Below, piece after piece: positions 15,874-25,099 of a stretch of DNA of 64,000 bases (position 1 is the stretch's first letter; the number at the start of each line of letters is the position of its first letter). The notes beneath the pieces were generated by a model. It worked only from the letters and a program-made list of their open reading frames with translations, was not told where the DNA came from and ran no database searches. Origin of the DNA: Thiohalophilus thiocyanatoxydans (lineage in GTDB: Bacteria; Pseudomonadota; Gammaproteobacteria; UBA6429; Thiohalophilaceae); assembly GCF_004366735.1 (NCBI RefSeq), contig NZ_SOQX01000004.1, positions 1-64,000 of the forward strand, read 5' to 3'. Made by a program: the position numbers and the translations under genes.

Positions 15874-16488
15874 TTAGTACTCAGTACTGATCTCTTTCCA
15901 GGCTGGGTGGCGTTTAATCGCCTGCAGGGCCTTGTTGAGCAGGGTAATGCCCGGTTCGGTGCGATGCCAGGTGGAGGCACCGGAGGGGTGGGGCAGGGGG
16001 ATGATGTCTCGCACTTTCCCTTCCACCTCAACCCGGTGACGTTGGCCGATTACCTCGTTCAGTTTGTTGACCGGCATGAACTGGCCGATCGCCAGTTTGC
16101 CGACCGGAATCAACAGCTGCGGTTGGATTAGCTCGACTTCCTGTTGCCACCAGCTTTTGCAGTTCGCAATTTCCTTCCTGGCCGGGACCCGGTCACCGCC
16201 TTTGGCAAGTTTACCGGGAAAGCAACGACACACCGCGGCCATGTAAACCCGTTGGCGAAAGCTCTCTTCCGCCAGGCCGATACGCTCGAACCAGCCGAAC
16301 AGGGTTTTACCGGCGGTCCAGGCGAAGGGGCGATGCAGTTCGATCTCGCGATTGCCCGGTGCCTGACCGATTAACATCACCGGCGAGGCGACCGGCTCGC
16401 CGGTCACCGGCGGGCCGTGCATCTGGGGACAACGCCGGCAGCGATGCAGACGGCGCTGATGTTGTTGCAAGGTCTCGAAATCGGTCAT
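15874..16488 (-). CDS. Uracil-DNA glycosylase family protein (Fe-S type)
   Basis: 204 aa. LIGQAPGNREIELHRPFAW followed by AGKTLFGWF is the GxAPG active-site region of family 4/5-type uracil-DNA glycosylases, and PHPSGASTWH is the C-terminal HPS motif. Cys17 and Cys20 (CRRC) with Cys87/89 and Cys110 are candidates for a 4Fe-4S cluster. The enzyme would remove uracil from DNA as the first step of base excision repair. The last four residues lie in a repeat tract, so the extreme C-terminus may be repeat-derived. Confidence 0.85.
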   Translation of the reverse strand: MTDFETLQQHQRRLHRCRRCPQMHGPPVTGEPVASPVMLIGQAPGNREIELHRPFAWTAGKTLFGWFERIGLAEESFRQRVYMAAVCRCFPGKLAKGGDRVPARKEIANCKSWWQQEVELIQPQLLIPVGKLAIGQFMPVNKLNEVIGQRHRVEVEGKVRDIIPLPHPSGASTWHRTEPGITLLNKALQAIKRHPAWKEISTEY

Positions 16489-16574
16489 GGAAATCTCATC
16501 AGAATGTCACAAGCCGGACATATTGCCACTCTACAGTTTTGCCGTCATTTCACAACATCGGTAAGGAGAATGCT

Positions 16575-16835
16575 ATGTCCCGGTATACAGTGGTTTCGAT
16601 TCAAAAAAGTCCGGCGCCGCACGGCCAAAGTGGTGACAACTGGTATCGCTATGAGATTTCCGGTGGTGCCACAACGATTATCGGATACCGGCGGGGAACG
16701 CTAGGTGAAGCGCGGGTGTTGGCACGGGAATGTGTCATACACCTGAACACTCAGCTGACGGGTATGCCCGCCGGTGAATTTGTTCGCCGTACTGTCAATC
16801 CGGTAGCGGATGTGGATCCGCTGGTAACCGCCTGA
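16575..16835 (+). CDS. Hypothetical protein, 86 aa
   Basis: ATG 16575 with AAGGAG seven bases upstream. The sequence starts MSRYTVVSIQKSPAPHGQSG and looks like a compact beta-rich domain: a basic residue pair (YRRGT) precedes a helix (LGEARVLARECVIHLNTQL). No known family. It is divergent from the glycosylase and convergent with the quinone reductase, with only ten bases to the latter's stop. Confidence 0.65.
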   Translation: MSRYTVVSIQKSPAPHGQSGDNWYRYEISGGATTIIGYRRGTLGEARVLARECVIHLNTQLTGMPAGEFVRRTVNPVADVDPLVTA

Positions 16836-16845
16836 TCGAGCCTGA

Positions 16846-17847
16846 TCAGACGCCGGTCTGCAGGACGATCTTGCCCCGGGTATGGCCCTGCTCGATGAGC
16901 TGATGCGCCTGCGCGGCTTCGGCCAGCGGCAAGGTCTTGCTGACGTGCAGTTTTAACTGTTCGCTGTGCAGATAGCCGGCACAGCGATCCAGAATCTCGC
17001 CCTGGTGGGCACGGGCCTGCGGCAGATCCGTCAGCATCGGTGTGAGCATCAATTCAAGACTGATACTGAGGTTACGCTGGCGTGCCACGCTCCAGTCGAC
17101 TTCCTTGCCGGGATCGAGCAGGGTCACCAGCTGGCCGTAGTGGGTAATGACCGACAGGGTCTGGTTGAATACCGCGGGACCGACTGTATCGAAGGCGACA
17201 TCGACGCCGTAGCCTTTGCTGAGTTCCATGACCGCCTCGACCAGATTCTCTTTTTGATAGTTAATGACCTTGTCGGCGCCCAGCTGGCGAACAAACTCGG
17301 CCTTGTCGTCATCACTGACCGTGGTGATGACCCGGGCGCCGGCCAGTTTGGCGAGCTGGATCGCCACATGTCCGACCCCGCCGGCGCCGGCGTGGATCAA
17401 CACGCTCTGGCCTTTGTGTAGCCGGGCCCGGTCGTAGAGAGCCTCCCAGGCGGTGATCAACACCAGTGGCCCGGCGGCGGCCGTGGTGAAGTCGATGGCA
17501 TCGGGCAGCGGTCGGGCGACCGCCTCGGGCAACACGGTGTATTCAGCGTAGTTGCCCGGCTCCCGGCCGAGCCCGCCATGGCAGAACCAGACCCGATCGC
17601 CGACCTTGAGGCGCGTGGTTTGCTCGCCGGTTTCGACCACCGTCCCGGTACCGTCACAACCGAGTATCGCCGGCAGCGCATCCTCGAAAAACACGCCCCG
17701 CTGACGCAGCTTGGTGTCGACGGGATTGATCCCGGCGGCATGCAATTGCACCTTGATATCGGTGGGCTGCTGCAGCTGCGGCTCACCCTGCTCCACTACC
17801 TGCAAAACGGACGGATCTCCCGTCCCGGTCATGACTACAGCCTTCAT
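16846..17847 (-). CDS. NADPH:quinone oxidoreductase (zinc-free MDR family)
   Basis: 333 aa medium-chain reductase of the quinone oxidoreductase group. GINPVDTKLRQRG and LGCDGTGTVVETGEQ lie in the GroES-like part. VLIHAGAGGVGHVAIQLAKLAGARVITTVS is the NADP-binding loop region (AGAGGVG), and QLIEQGHTRGKIVLQ closes the fold. Zinc-ligand cysteines of alcohol dehydrogenases are absent. It probably reduces quinones or enones. GGGAG lies upstream of ATG 17847. The divergent 224-bp spacer to putP has no gene; it holds only a weak GGTTAT/ATAACC inverted repeat. Confidence 0.9.
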   Translation of the reverse strand: MKAVVMTGTGDPSVLQVVEQGEPQLQQPTDIKVQLHAAGINPVDTKLRQRGVFFEDALPAILGCDGTGTVVETGEQTTRLKVGDRVWFCHGGLGREPGNYAEYTVLPEAVARPLPDAIDFTTAAAGPLVLITAWEALYDRARLHKGQSVLIHAGAGGVGHVAIQLAKLAGARVITTVSDDDKAEFVRQLGADKVINYQKENLVEAVMELSKGYGVDVAFDTVGPAVFNQTLSVITHYGQLVTLLDPGKEVDWSVARQRNLSISLELMLTPMLTDLPQARAHQGEILDRCAGYLHSEQLKLHVSKTLPLAEAAQAHQLIEQGHTRGKIVLQTGV

Positions 17848-18071
17848 GCTTGTGGCTCCCGGTCGTCGTTTGAATGAATTACTGGAATGAAGCGTGGCGC
17901 TGGTTCGCCGGGCAAATAGTGTCAGTTGCGGTTGTGATGATCAAGTGAAGATGCCCATAATAACCCCGTTGCCGGTTCAGGGTTATCTCGTGGGGCAGGG
18001 GGAATAACCACCACAGACACTGAATACGTCGAAAACACCGAAACCGGTACCAAAGAAGAATAAAGCAGGGG

Positions 18072-19580
18072 ATGGGGTTGTCTGAATCAACGATTACCGC
18101 GCTGGTCTTTGTCGTTTATTTGTTAATCATGCTCTGGCTGGGCGCACTGGCCTATCGGCAGACCGCAAACCTGTCCGATTATATTCTTGGAGGCCGGCGC
18201 CTGGGCCATTGGGTCAGTGCGTTGAGTGCCGGGGCCTCGGATATGAGCGGCTGGTTGTTGCTGGGCTTGCCCGGTTACGCCTATCTGGCCGGTTACGAGG
18301 CGGGCTGGATTGCCCTGGGGTTGTTGATCGGCACCTACCTGAACTGGCGCATCATGGCCGTTCGCCTGCGCTGTTATTCCCAGCTGGCCGATAACAGTCT
18401 GACCCTGCCCGACTATCTGGAAAAACGCTTTGCCGATCCCTCCCACCTGTTACGTCTGTTGTCGGCGTTTTTCATTCTGCTGTTTTTTTTGTTTTATACC
18501 GCTGCCGGACTGGTGGCCGGGGCCAAGTTGTTCACCAGTGTGTTCGGCATCGATTATCACGCCGCATTGGTGCTGGGGGTCGGCGCGATACTGATCTACA
18601 CCTTTATCGGCGGTTTTCTCGCGGTCTCCTGGACCGATGTGATTCAGGGGTTATTGATGGTGGTGGCGCTGGTGGCCGTTCCGCTGATGGCGATTCTCTC
18701 CCTCGGTGGCTGGGAGGCGATGCAGACGGGGATGCAAGCACAGAATCCGGCCCGTCTGTCGGCCTGGAGCGACCGGCAGGGGGAACCGCTGGGCGTGCTG
18801 GCAATCCTCTCGCTGCTCGGCTGGGGACTGGGCTATTTCGGCCAGCCGCATATCCTGGCGCGCTTTGCCGCCATGCGCACCCCGGCGGTCGCTGACAAGG
18901 CGCGGCGTATTGCCACCGGCTGGAGCGCGCTGGGGCTAATCGGCGCGTTGCTGGTCGGCTTTGCCGGAGCCGGTTATCTGCCCGGGCCGCTGGAAGGTGG
19001 TGACTCGGAAAAGGCGTTTATTAATATGGTGCAACAGATGCTGCCGACGGCATTGGCGGCGATCTGTCTGGCGGCGATCCTCGCCGCGATCATGAGTACC
19101 GCCGACTCCCAGTTGCTGGTCTCCGCCTCGGTGCTGATCCAGGATTTTTATCAGGGGCTGTGGCGTAAAGACGCCAGTCAGGCGGAACTGGTCTGGGCCG
19201 GACGCGGCGCCGTGGTGGCGATCACGCTGATCGCCGCCTGGCTGGCGTGGGAGCCGGGACGCAGTGTGCTCAATCTGGTGGCCTACGCCTGGGCCGGCTT
19301 CGGGGCGGCCTTCGGGCCGGTGTTGCTCTTCTCGTTATACTGGCGGCGCATGACCCGCTGGGCGGCGCTGGGCGGTTTGCTGGGTGGCGGCATCACCGTG
19401 GTCTGGTGGAAATCCCTGCAAGGCGGTATGTTTGACCTGTATGAAATCGTCCCCGGCGTGCTGGTCGCCTCACTCCTGATTGGGGTGATCACCCTGTTCG
19501 GGCGCCCGCCGACGCGGGTCGGTGAGCTGTTCGATCAGATGCGGGCCGAAGTGCGCGCCTATCGCCAGACAATCGATTAA
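18072..19580 (+). CDS. putP: Sodium/proline symporter PutP
   Basis: 502 aa, the same length as E. coli PutP, an inner-membrane SSS-family transporter taking up proline with Na+. Visible hallmarks are LSDYILGGRRLGHWVSALSA, ASDMSGWLLLGLPG (substrate and Na+ site in helices I-II), GWGLGYFGQPHILARFAAMR, AAIMSTADSQLLVSASVLIQD and YAWAGFGAAFGPVLLFSLYW. Thirteen hydrophobic segments fit the family. AGCAGGGG precedes ATG 18072. No proline dehydrogenase gene is adjacent, so the role may be osmolyte or nitrogen uptake. Confidence 0.93.
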   Translation: MGLSESTITALVFVVYLLIMLWLGALAYRQTANLSDYILGGRRLGHWVSALSAGASDMSGWLLLGLPGYAYLAGYEAGWIALGLLIGTYLNWRIMAVRLRCYSQLADNSLTLPDYLEKRFADPSHLLRLLSAFFILLFFLFYTAAGLVAGAKLFTSVFGIDYHAALVLGVGAILIYTFIGGFLAVSWTDVIQGLLMVVALVAVPLMAILSLGGWEAMQTGMQAQNPARLSAWSDRQGEPLGVLAILSLLGWGLGYFGQPHILARFAAMRTPAVADKARRIATGWSALGLIGALLVGFAGAGYLPGPLEGGDSEKAFINMVQQMLPTALAAICLAAILAAIMSTADSQLLVSASVLIQDFYQGLWRKDASQAELVWAGRGAVVAITLIAAWLAWEPGRSVLNLVAYAWAGFGAAFGPVLLFSLYWRRMTRWAALGGLLGGGITVVWWKSLQGGMFDLYEIVPGVLVASLLIGVITLFGRPPTRVGELFDQMRAEVRAYRQTID

Positions 19581-19598
19581 AGAATAGATGCTTACGAC

Positions 19599-19626
19599 TT
19601 GGCGATTGGTCCTGCGCTGCTAGACT
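19599..19626 (+). promoter_or_regulatory. Candidate sigma-70 promoter for the 19.7-21.8 kb gene pair
   Basis: TTGGCG (19599-19604) and TAGACT (19621-19626) are separated by 16 bp, upstream of the gene that starts at 19712 with AGGAG as its ribosome site. Seen by eye; no start-site data. Confidence 0.4.
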
Positions 19627-19711
19627 GAACTGAGACGCCAGGTGATAGCCATGATCCACAACAATAAACAACACGGGCCTTCGCCCGCCTCAGCCAACCA
19701 GGAGTTCGCGG

Positions 19712-20095
19712 ATGAATCTTGAGAAAGTCATTTTCGCCTTTTTTATTGTGCTTGCCCTGACCATCAACTTCGGTTTTTTTATCGGCGATATCGACAACCC
19801 CGACCATCATAATGTCTACGAGCTGTACGCGGCACTGGTGATCAGCCTGATCGCCACCGTCCTCAAGTTCGGGGATCGTACCCATATCGGTGCGGTACTG
19901 CTGGCCACCAGTCTGGTGGCGGATGTGCAGTTGATCATCGCTGCGGTTATCTGGGGGGTGGTTGAGCATGTTACTCAAACCGGGATGACCCCCCACGTCA
20001 TGGCCGCCATTGTCTCCCTGTCCGGCGGGGCGCTGCTGGCCAACATTACCTCGGTGGTGCTGTTTGTGATCGAGACGTCGATGATGCGCCGCTGA
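19712..20095 (+). CDS. Four-helix membrane protein (DUF6394-like)
   Basis: 127 aa starting MNLEKVIFAFFIVLALTINF, with about four transmembrane helices. It resembles the DUF6394 family that accompanies potassium-channel-like proteins in gammaproteobacteria (recognition from memory, not a search). It is followed after 12 bp by the channel-like NAD-binding protein, so the two are very likely an operon and may form one membrane system. CAGGAG precedes the start. Confidence 0.7.
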   Translation: MNLEKVIFAFFIVLALTINFGFFIGDIDNPDHHNVYELYAALVISLIATVLKFGDRTHIGAVLLATSLVADVQLIIAAVIWGVVEHVTQTGMTPHVMAAIVSLSGGALLANITSVVLFVIETSMMRR

Positions 20096-20107
20096 CAGGC
20101 CGGGTTG

Positions 20108-21835
20108 ATGAATAATATCCTGTTCGTTTTTCTGCGTCGTCTGCACGTTCCACTGATCGTGCTGATCACCGTTTACGCGATTTCCGTTCTCGGCTTTGTG
20201 CTGATCCCCGGCGTGGATGATCAGGGCAACCCCTGGCGGATGGATTTTTTCCATGCATTCTATTTTGTCAGCTACATGGGCAGTACTATCGGTTTTGGCG
20301 AGATACCTTATGAGTTTACCGGTGCGCAGCGCATGTGGACCACGTTTACTATCTATGCCACGGTTATCAGCTGGCTGTATGCCATCGGCTATATGCTGAC
20401 TATTGTTCAGGATCCGGCGCTGCGAAACTTGCTGACCGAGCATCGTTTTCGCCGCGGGGTACGCCGCATTAGCGAACCGTTTTACCTGATCTGCGGTTAC
20501 GGCGATACCGGCAACTTTCTGGTACGGGCGTTGAATGAAGCCGGCATACGCGCGGTGGTGGTCGAGATCGATCAGGACCGGATCAATCAGCTCGAACTGG
20601 AGGGCTATAACACCTATGTGCCGGGCCTGTGTGCCGATGCGTCGGTGCCCGACAATCTGATCAAGGCGGGACTGCAGAACCTTGATTGCGCCGGTGTGGT
20701 GGCCCTGACCAACCAGGACGCAGTTAATCTCAAGGTCGCCATTACCAGCAAGTTACTCAATCCGGGTCTGCGCACTATTGCCCGGGCCGAAACTCACGAT
20801 GTGGAAAAAAACATCGCCTCCTTTGGCACGGATCATATTATCAACCCGTTCGATACCTTTGCCGGACGTCTCGCCCTGGCGCTGCATTCACCGGGTATGT
20901 ATCTGTTGTATGAGTGGATGACCAGCGTGCCGCACGAATCATTGCGCGAGCCGGTGTTTCCACCAAGTGGCCGCTGGATCCTCTGCGGTTACGGCCGGTT
21001 CGGCAAGGCTGTCCATGAGCGGCTCAAGGCCGAAGGGGTCTCCTCCACGGTCATCGAAGCCACGCCGGAGATAACCGGTACACCGAGCGACGGGGTGGTC
21101 GTGGGACGGGGTACCGAAGCGGAAACGTTGCATGAAGCGGATATTCAGCATGCCGTGGGGCTGGTGGCCGGTACCGATGATGACGCCAACAATTTGTCCA
21201 TCGTGATGACCGCCAGGAGTCTGAATCCCGATCTGTTTACCGTCTTGCGCCAGAACGGTCGGGCCAATGATGTGATCTTCAATGCCGTGCAAAGCGATCT
21301 GATCATGCAGCGCGGCAATATCATCGCACGCAAGATATTTGCCACGATTACAAACCCGGTGCTGACCGACTTTCTGCGTCTGGCCCGACGGCATGATGAC
21401 GACTGGGCCAACCAGCTGATTAGCCGGATCGGCGGCATCATCGGCAATGAGGCGCCGCATGTCTGGATGTTGACCCTGGATGAAGAAAATGCCCCGGCGG
21501 TCAATACCGCGTTGGAATCCGGCGAGACGTTGACAGTACAGAATATTATTACCGACCCGCACGATTTCTCCCGCACTCTGCCGTTGATTGTCTTGCTGAT
21601 AAAACGCCCCGGTGATGAGGCCGAGCAGGAGATTATCCTGCCCGCGGGACAGGAGCCGTTACAGCCTGGCGATCAGTTGTTGCTGTGCGGCCGTTTTGGT
21701 AGTCAGTCGTCTGTGGAATGGCTGGTGGCCAATCTCAATGTCCTTGAATATGTCCTGTACGGTGAAGACCGTCCTGCCGGGACGATCTGGCGTCGCTGGG
21801 TGCGACGCAACCACGCCGCCAGGGAACTTCAATGA
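20108..21835 (+). CDS. Potassium-channel-like protein with two TrkA-N domains
   Basis: 575 aa. The N-terminal 100 residues have two transmembrane helices around a pore loop with filter-like TIGFGE (canonical TVGYGD). Two Rossmann NAD-binding modules follow: FYLICGYGDTGNFLVRAL at about 125-142 and RWILCGYGRFGKAVHERL at about 290-307, each with the GYGxxG fingerprint. This is the Kch/TrkA-like architecture, with ligand-gated K+ transport expected. The start is taken at ATG 20108; an in-frame TTG lies at 20105. It is coupled to the DUF6394-like gene upstream. Confidence 0.85.
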   Translation: MNNILFVFLRRLHVPLIVLITVYAISVLGFVLIPGVDDQGNPWRMDFFHAFYFVSYMGSTIGFGEIPYEFTGAQRMWTTFTIYATVISWLYAIGYMLTIVQDPALRNLLTEHRFRRGVRRISEPFYLICGYGDTGNFLVRALNEAGIRAVVVEIDQDRINQLELEGYNTYVPGLCADASVPDNLIKAGLQNLDCAGVVALTNQDAVNLKVAITSKLLNPGLRTIARAETHDVEKNIASFGTDHIINPFDTFAGRLALALHSPGMYLLYEWMTSVPHESLREPVFPPSGRWILCGYGRFGKAVHERLKAEGVSSTVIEATPEITGTPSDGVVVGRGTEAETLHEADIQHAVGLVAGTDDDANNLSIVMTARSLNPDLFTVLRQNGRANDVIFNAVQSDLIMQRGNIIARKIFATITNPVLTDFLRLARRHDDDWANQLISRIGGIIGNEAPHVWMLTLDEENAPAVNTALESGETLTVQNIITDPHDFSRTLPLIVLLIKRPGDEAEQEIILPAGQEPLQPGDQLLLCGRFGSQSSVEWLVANLNVLEYVLYGEDRPAGTIWRRWVRRNHAARELQ

Positions 21836-21866
21836 AAGGAATCAATTCACACCGGCATTGCGCGGA

Positions 21867-22877
21867 TCAGTAATGTTTTAATGAATCGATAAACAGCCGG
21901 TTTTGCGGTAAGCGATGCTGGACAAGACGTTCGGTCAGGGCGGCATAGCGATCCGCTGGCCCGTTCATGTACACGTCGTACTCTTCCAGAACGGGATAGT
22001 CCATGACTATCTGTTCGGCCAGCTTTTCCACGGTCTCGTCGAAGCCAGGCGGCTCGCTGCTCATATCTTCCTGAAATATCGGGGTATAGACAAAGTTGTC
22101 CAGGGCATCCTCCAGGGAGCGGACATAGTTGGCCAGATAATACTCGTCGCGGTTTTTCACCAGCCAGTACAGATGCATCGGTTGCGAGCTTTCCAGTGCG
22201 ATGCAATGTTCGATCAGGCTTTTCATCGGCGCGATGCCGGTATCGTTGGCGATAAAGATCATGGGTCGCCGGGAATTCTCATCAAGGGTAAAGCTGCCAT
22301 GCGGGCCGGCGATACGCATCGAAGAACGCGGCGTGATGTTATTGAAAATGTACCGGGCGAAGGGGTCCTCTTGCGAATATCGAACATGAAACTGCAGATA
22401 CATGCCGTTGCACGGACAACTGGCGACAGACTTGCTGCGTGGCGCCAGGCCGTCAATGTGCAGGGTCACATACTGGCCGGCCAGAAAGCGCAGGGTCTGA
22501 CTGCGTGGCGTGCGTAGCTGCAAAACCCGCACATTGTCCGCCACCTCATCCACTTTGTAGACTTTGGCGTCGATCTCCTGATGCGGAACATCTTCGGCAC
22601 TGCCGATGGTACGGCTTTCGATGACCATGTCGGAGCCGGGGGTGGCGGAGCACATCAAAAACAGCCCCTGATCTTTTTCATGTTGCCGGAAGGCATAATC
22701 GTGAGGCAAATGTTTTCCAATCTCGCCGCTGATCAGGCGCGCGGCACATTGTCCGCAACTGCCGTTGTTGCAGTTATAGGGTACATTCATGCCGGCGCGC
22801 AGGGCAGCTTCCAGCACGGTTTCCCCGCTGGCGGCTTCAAATGTTCGCCCGGAAGGCTCGATACAGATACTGGACAC
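21867..22877 (-). CDS. 2Fe-2S ferredoxin/FAD/NAD(P)H reductase
   Basis: 336 aa. The N-terminal plant-type ferredoxin has Cys36, Cys41, Cys44 and Cys76 (CNNGSCGQC then LMC). It is followed by a ferredoxin-NADP-reductase-type FAD domain (RSKSVASCPCNGMYLQFHVR in place of RxYS) and a NAD domain (MIFIANDTGIAPMKSLIEHC). This is the architecture of CDP-6-deoxyglucoseen reductase (AscD) and of oxygenase reductase components. No oxygenase lies nearby, so its partner is unknown. Start GTG 22877. Confidence 0.85.
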   Translation of the reverse strand: MSSICIEPSGRTFEAASGETVLEAALRAGMNVPYNCNNGSCGQCAARLISGEIGKHLPHDYAFRQHEKDQGLFLMCSATPGSDMVIESRTIGSAEDVPHQEIDAKVYKVDEVADNVRVLQLRTPRSQTLRFLAGQYVTLHIDGLAPRSKSVASCPCNGMYLQFHVRYSQEDPFARYIFNNITPRSSMRIAGPHGSFTLDENSRRPMIFIANDTGIAPMKSLIEHCIALESSQPMHLYWLVKNRDEYYLANYVRSLEDALDNFVYTPIFQEDMSSEPPGFDETVEKLAEQIVMDYPVLEEYDVYMNGPADRYAALTERLVQHRLPQNRLFIDSLKHY

Positions 22878-23062
22878 GATTCACCCGCTTCATCATTGTG
22901 TTTCAATCGTTACAGCATACTATGTTCTGGCTACTGATCTAAATGGTGGTCGTGTCAGTTAAAACAAGGTGACGTGTGAATCATGGATAACCCCATGGTT
23001 TGCAGGCTTGCGTTGTTCTCTGTCGGGTAGCAGACTTTATCCTGTCATCAGGAGGAAGTGCC

Positions 23063-23710
23063 ATGTTTGCCGCCATGAAAAACACCGCCATGCCCAATCC
23101 CACGGAAGCCCTGCCGGGACGCGAGGAACCGATGCCGGTTCCCGAGGCACACTTTGTCAACGGTAATCCCCTGTTGCCCCCGTATCCGGAAGGGTTGCAA
23201 CTGGCATTGTTCGGTATGGGCTGTTTCTGGGGAGTGGAGCGGATTTTCTGGCAACTGCCGGGTGTTTATACCACGGCGGTCGGCTATGCCGGCGGGTATA
23301 CCCCCAATCCTACTTATCAGGAAGTGTGCAGCGGCATGACCGGGCACAATGAAGTGGTACGTGTGGTATTTGATCCGCGGCGGATCGGTTACGGGGAACT
23401 GCTGCAGGCGTTCTGGGAAGGGCACGATCCTACCCAGGGAATGCGCCAGGGTAATGATGTCGGCACCCAGTATCGCTCCGGTATTTACACTTACAACACG
23501 GAACAACGTGAGTTGGCCGAAGAGAGCCGGCGTTGTTATCAGGCGTGTTTGCAGGAGGCGGGCCGCCCGGTCATTACGACCGAGATCCGCGAGGCACCGG
23601 AATTTTATTACGCCGAGCATTATCACCAGCAATATCTGGCCAAGAATCCCGGCGGTTATTGCGGACTGGGCGGGACGGGGGTGCGCTGTCCGGCGTTGAC
23701 GTCTGTCTGA
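23063..23710 (+). CDS. msrA: Peptide-methionine (S)-S-oxide reductase MsrA
   Basis: MsrA reduces methionine-S-sulfoxide in proteins. 215 aa, close to the E. coli protein including its N-terminal extension. [13 protein letters not shown] places the catalytic Cys at residue 54. [22 protein letters not shown] and [10 protein letters not shown] are family signatures, and two further cysteines in the tail ([13 protein letters not shown]) match the resolving cysteines. ATG 23063 has AGGAGGAAG upstream; the longer frame starting at 23000 is not supported. Confidence 0.95.
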   Translation: MFAAMKNTAMPNPTEALPGREEPMPVPEAHFVNGNPLLPPYPEGLQLALFGMGCFWGVERIFWQLPGVYTTAVGYAGGYTPNPTYQEVCSGMTGHNEVVRVVFDPRRIGYGELLQAFWEGHDPTQGMRQGNDVGTQYRSGIYTYNTEQRELAEESRRCYQACLQEAGRPVITTEIREAPEFYYAEHYHQQYLAKNPGGYCGLGGTGVRCPALTSV

Positions 23711-23733
23711 AGGCCGTTGCGATGCGGCCTGTG

Positions 23734-23940
23734 TTAAAAGCCGGTGGCCCGCCGGACGTTATTGCAGTTTTCGATATGCCGGGAGAGAGCCTGCTCGGCC
23801 ATCTGCCGGGTACTGAACGGGCCGCGATCTATCCCTTCCCGGCAGGCGAAATACCACTGACTGCCGATATTGAAAAAACGTCCGCTGCGAAAGGGGACTG
23901 GTCGGGTTTCCCCGTGGCGTGGTTTCGGGGTTTCGCTCAT
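23734..23940 (-). CDS. Small DUF6316-like protein, 68 aa (copy 1)
   Basis: It starts at ATG 23940 behind GAGGAGGAG, a strong ribosome site that fixes this start. The core RSGRFFNIGSQWYFACREGIDRG followed by PF and AEQAL is shared with the 75-aa protein at 43488-43715 (GWYALTREGIRGPF, DAEKF), so the two are paralogs. Both look like small single-domain proteins with a conserved W-Y-x-x-x-R-E-G core. Function unknown; convergent with msrA. Confidence 0.75.
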   Translation of the reverse strand: MSETPKPRHGETRPVPFRSGRFFNIGSQWYFACREGIDRGPFSTRQMAEQALSRHIENCNNVRRATGF

Positions 23941-24106
23941 ACCTGTCTCCTCCTCGAATGGCGCGTGATGCAATCTGTATAGACACCTATAGCCAACTGT
24001 TGATGAAAAATCAAACAAGGGGGAATCGGGCCGGATGGATGGTGGTATTCCGGTTACCAACGGTTAAATACCCGGTTTTTGTCACAGTATGGATACCGGC
24101 CTGGCC

Positions 24107-24520
24107 TCAACCCTGGACCGTCACCGTAATGCGCCGTTGATGCGCGGCGGTGCGGTGTTCCCACAAATAGATTCCCTGCCAGGTGCCAAGCGCACAACGC
24201 CCGCCGCTGACCGGCAGGCTGAGATCGGTCTGGGTCAGGATGGTGCGCACATGGGCGGGCATATCATCGGGTCCCTCGTCGCTGTGCTCGAACATCGGAT
24301 CGCCGTCCGGCACCACATGGGCCATGAAGGTCTCCAGATCCCGGCGCACCGCCGGGTCCGCGTTCTCGCACAGAATGAGCGAGGCGCTGGTGTGGTGCAC
24401 AAACACGTGGCACAGTCCGGTCTCGATGCCGGTACGCTCGACCACTTTGCGCACACTGGCGGTAATGTCATAAGTCCCGCGGCCACGGGTGGAAACCGAA
24501 AACTGCTCCTGTGCCAGCAT
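24107..24520 (-). CDS. yjbQ: YjbQ-family protein (UPF0047)
   Basis: 137 aa with the family motifs GTYDITASVRKVVERTGIETG, CHVFVHHTSASLILCENADP and LGTWQGIYLWEHR. Members have a weak thiamin-phosphate synthase activity in vitro; the biological role is uncertain. The histidines in VHHTSA and the glutamate/aspartate pairs may bind metal. Standalone gene transcribed opposite to the HMA-like small protein. Confidence 0.9.
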   Translation of the reverse strand: MLAQEQFSVSTRGRGTYDITASVRKVVERTGIETGLCHVFVHHTSASLILCENADPAVRRDLETFMAHVVPDGDPMFEHSDEGPDDMPAHVRTILTQTDLSLPVSGGRCALGTWQGIYLWEHRTAAHQRRITVTVQG

Positions 24521-24638
24521 GAGGTTGTTTATCCGTATGAATGTCGGGCCATTATAAGCGAGCCGGGTGGCGGATTGAACCGGCCCGGCCGGTGAGAGAG
24601 CCCCTTTGTCAGGGCCTGATTTTTTGTTTCCCGGCGGC

Positions 24639-24667
24639 TTGTGGTGTGGCGATCGATTGCCTATACC
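24639..24667 (+). promoter_or_regulatory. Candidate sigma-70 promoter for the 73-aa protein
   Basis: TTGTGG (24639-24644) and TATACC (24662-24667) are separated by 17 bp, and the transcript would reach ATG 24713 behind CAGGAG. Predicted by eye. Confidence 0.4.
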
Positions 24668-24712
24668 TTATAAGTAAGAGATGTAGTTAATCGACATTGT
24701 CAGGAGAGTGGT

Positions 24713-24934
24713 ATGCGCACCATCCAGATCCATTTTGACGACACATTGGACGATCAACGGCGGGAACAGCTTCGCAGTGAACTGATGGCGCTGCCCCATG
24801 TCAGCAACGTCGAAGTCGAGGCGAGCAAGGAGCATGACATGCTGATCGAATTCGAGGAGCGGCACAACATGCCCATGAGCATCATGGATGTGTTGCACAA
24901 TCAGGGGCTACACCCGGATATTACCGCCTGTTGA
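24713..24934 (+). CDS. Hypothetical 73-aa protein with ferredoxin-like (HMA-type) layout
   Basis: The sequence MRTIQIHFDDTLDDQRREQL with SELMALPHVSNVEVEASKEH and a following MLIEFEERHN strand has the beta-alpha-beta-beta-alpha order of heavy-metal-associated domains, but it lacks the CxxC metal site. It is rich in Met and His (HNMPMSIMDVLHNQGLH). It has its own promoter candidate and a strong terminator, so it is a monocistronic unit. Function unknown. Confidence 0.7.
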   Translation: MRTIQIHFDDTLDDQRREQLRSELMALPHVSNVEVEASKEHDMLIEFEERHNMPMSIMDVLHNQGLHPDITAC

Positions 24935-24957
24935 ATTCAACCCCGCGTCGTGGTCAG

Positions 24958-24982
24958 AAACGCGCCATCCGGCGCGTTTTTC
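24958..24982 (+). terminator. Rho-independent terminator
   Basis: AAACGCGCC, loop ATCC, GGCGCGTTT followed by T-rich sequence, 23 bp after the stop of the 73-aa protein gene. A perfect stem with a U tract. Confidence 0.88.
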
Positions 24983-25099
24983 ATTTCGGGGCTGTTTGAA
25001 AGGGGACGTCCGGTTTTCTGCGCAGCAAATTCATGCTAAAAAATTGCGAGGGAAACAGGAGCAAGGCAATGAGAACAACGACTTTCCGGCAGGTTTACC

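Noticed and set aside
15425-16031. Long frames made of AVGSWQL or TANCQLP repeats on both strands across the TGCCAAC array
   Set aside because: A 7-bp tandem repeat keeps every frame open; these have no start region or family and are by-products of the array.
19592-20443. 283-aa minus-strand frame over the DUF6394-like and channel genes
   Set aside because: Antisense shadow rich in His/Gln; the plus-strand genes have membrane and NAD motifs and ribosome sites.
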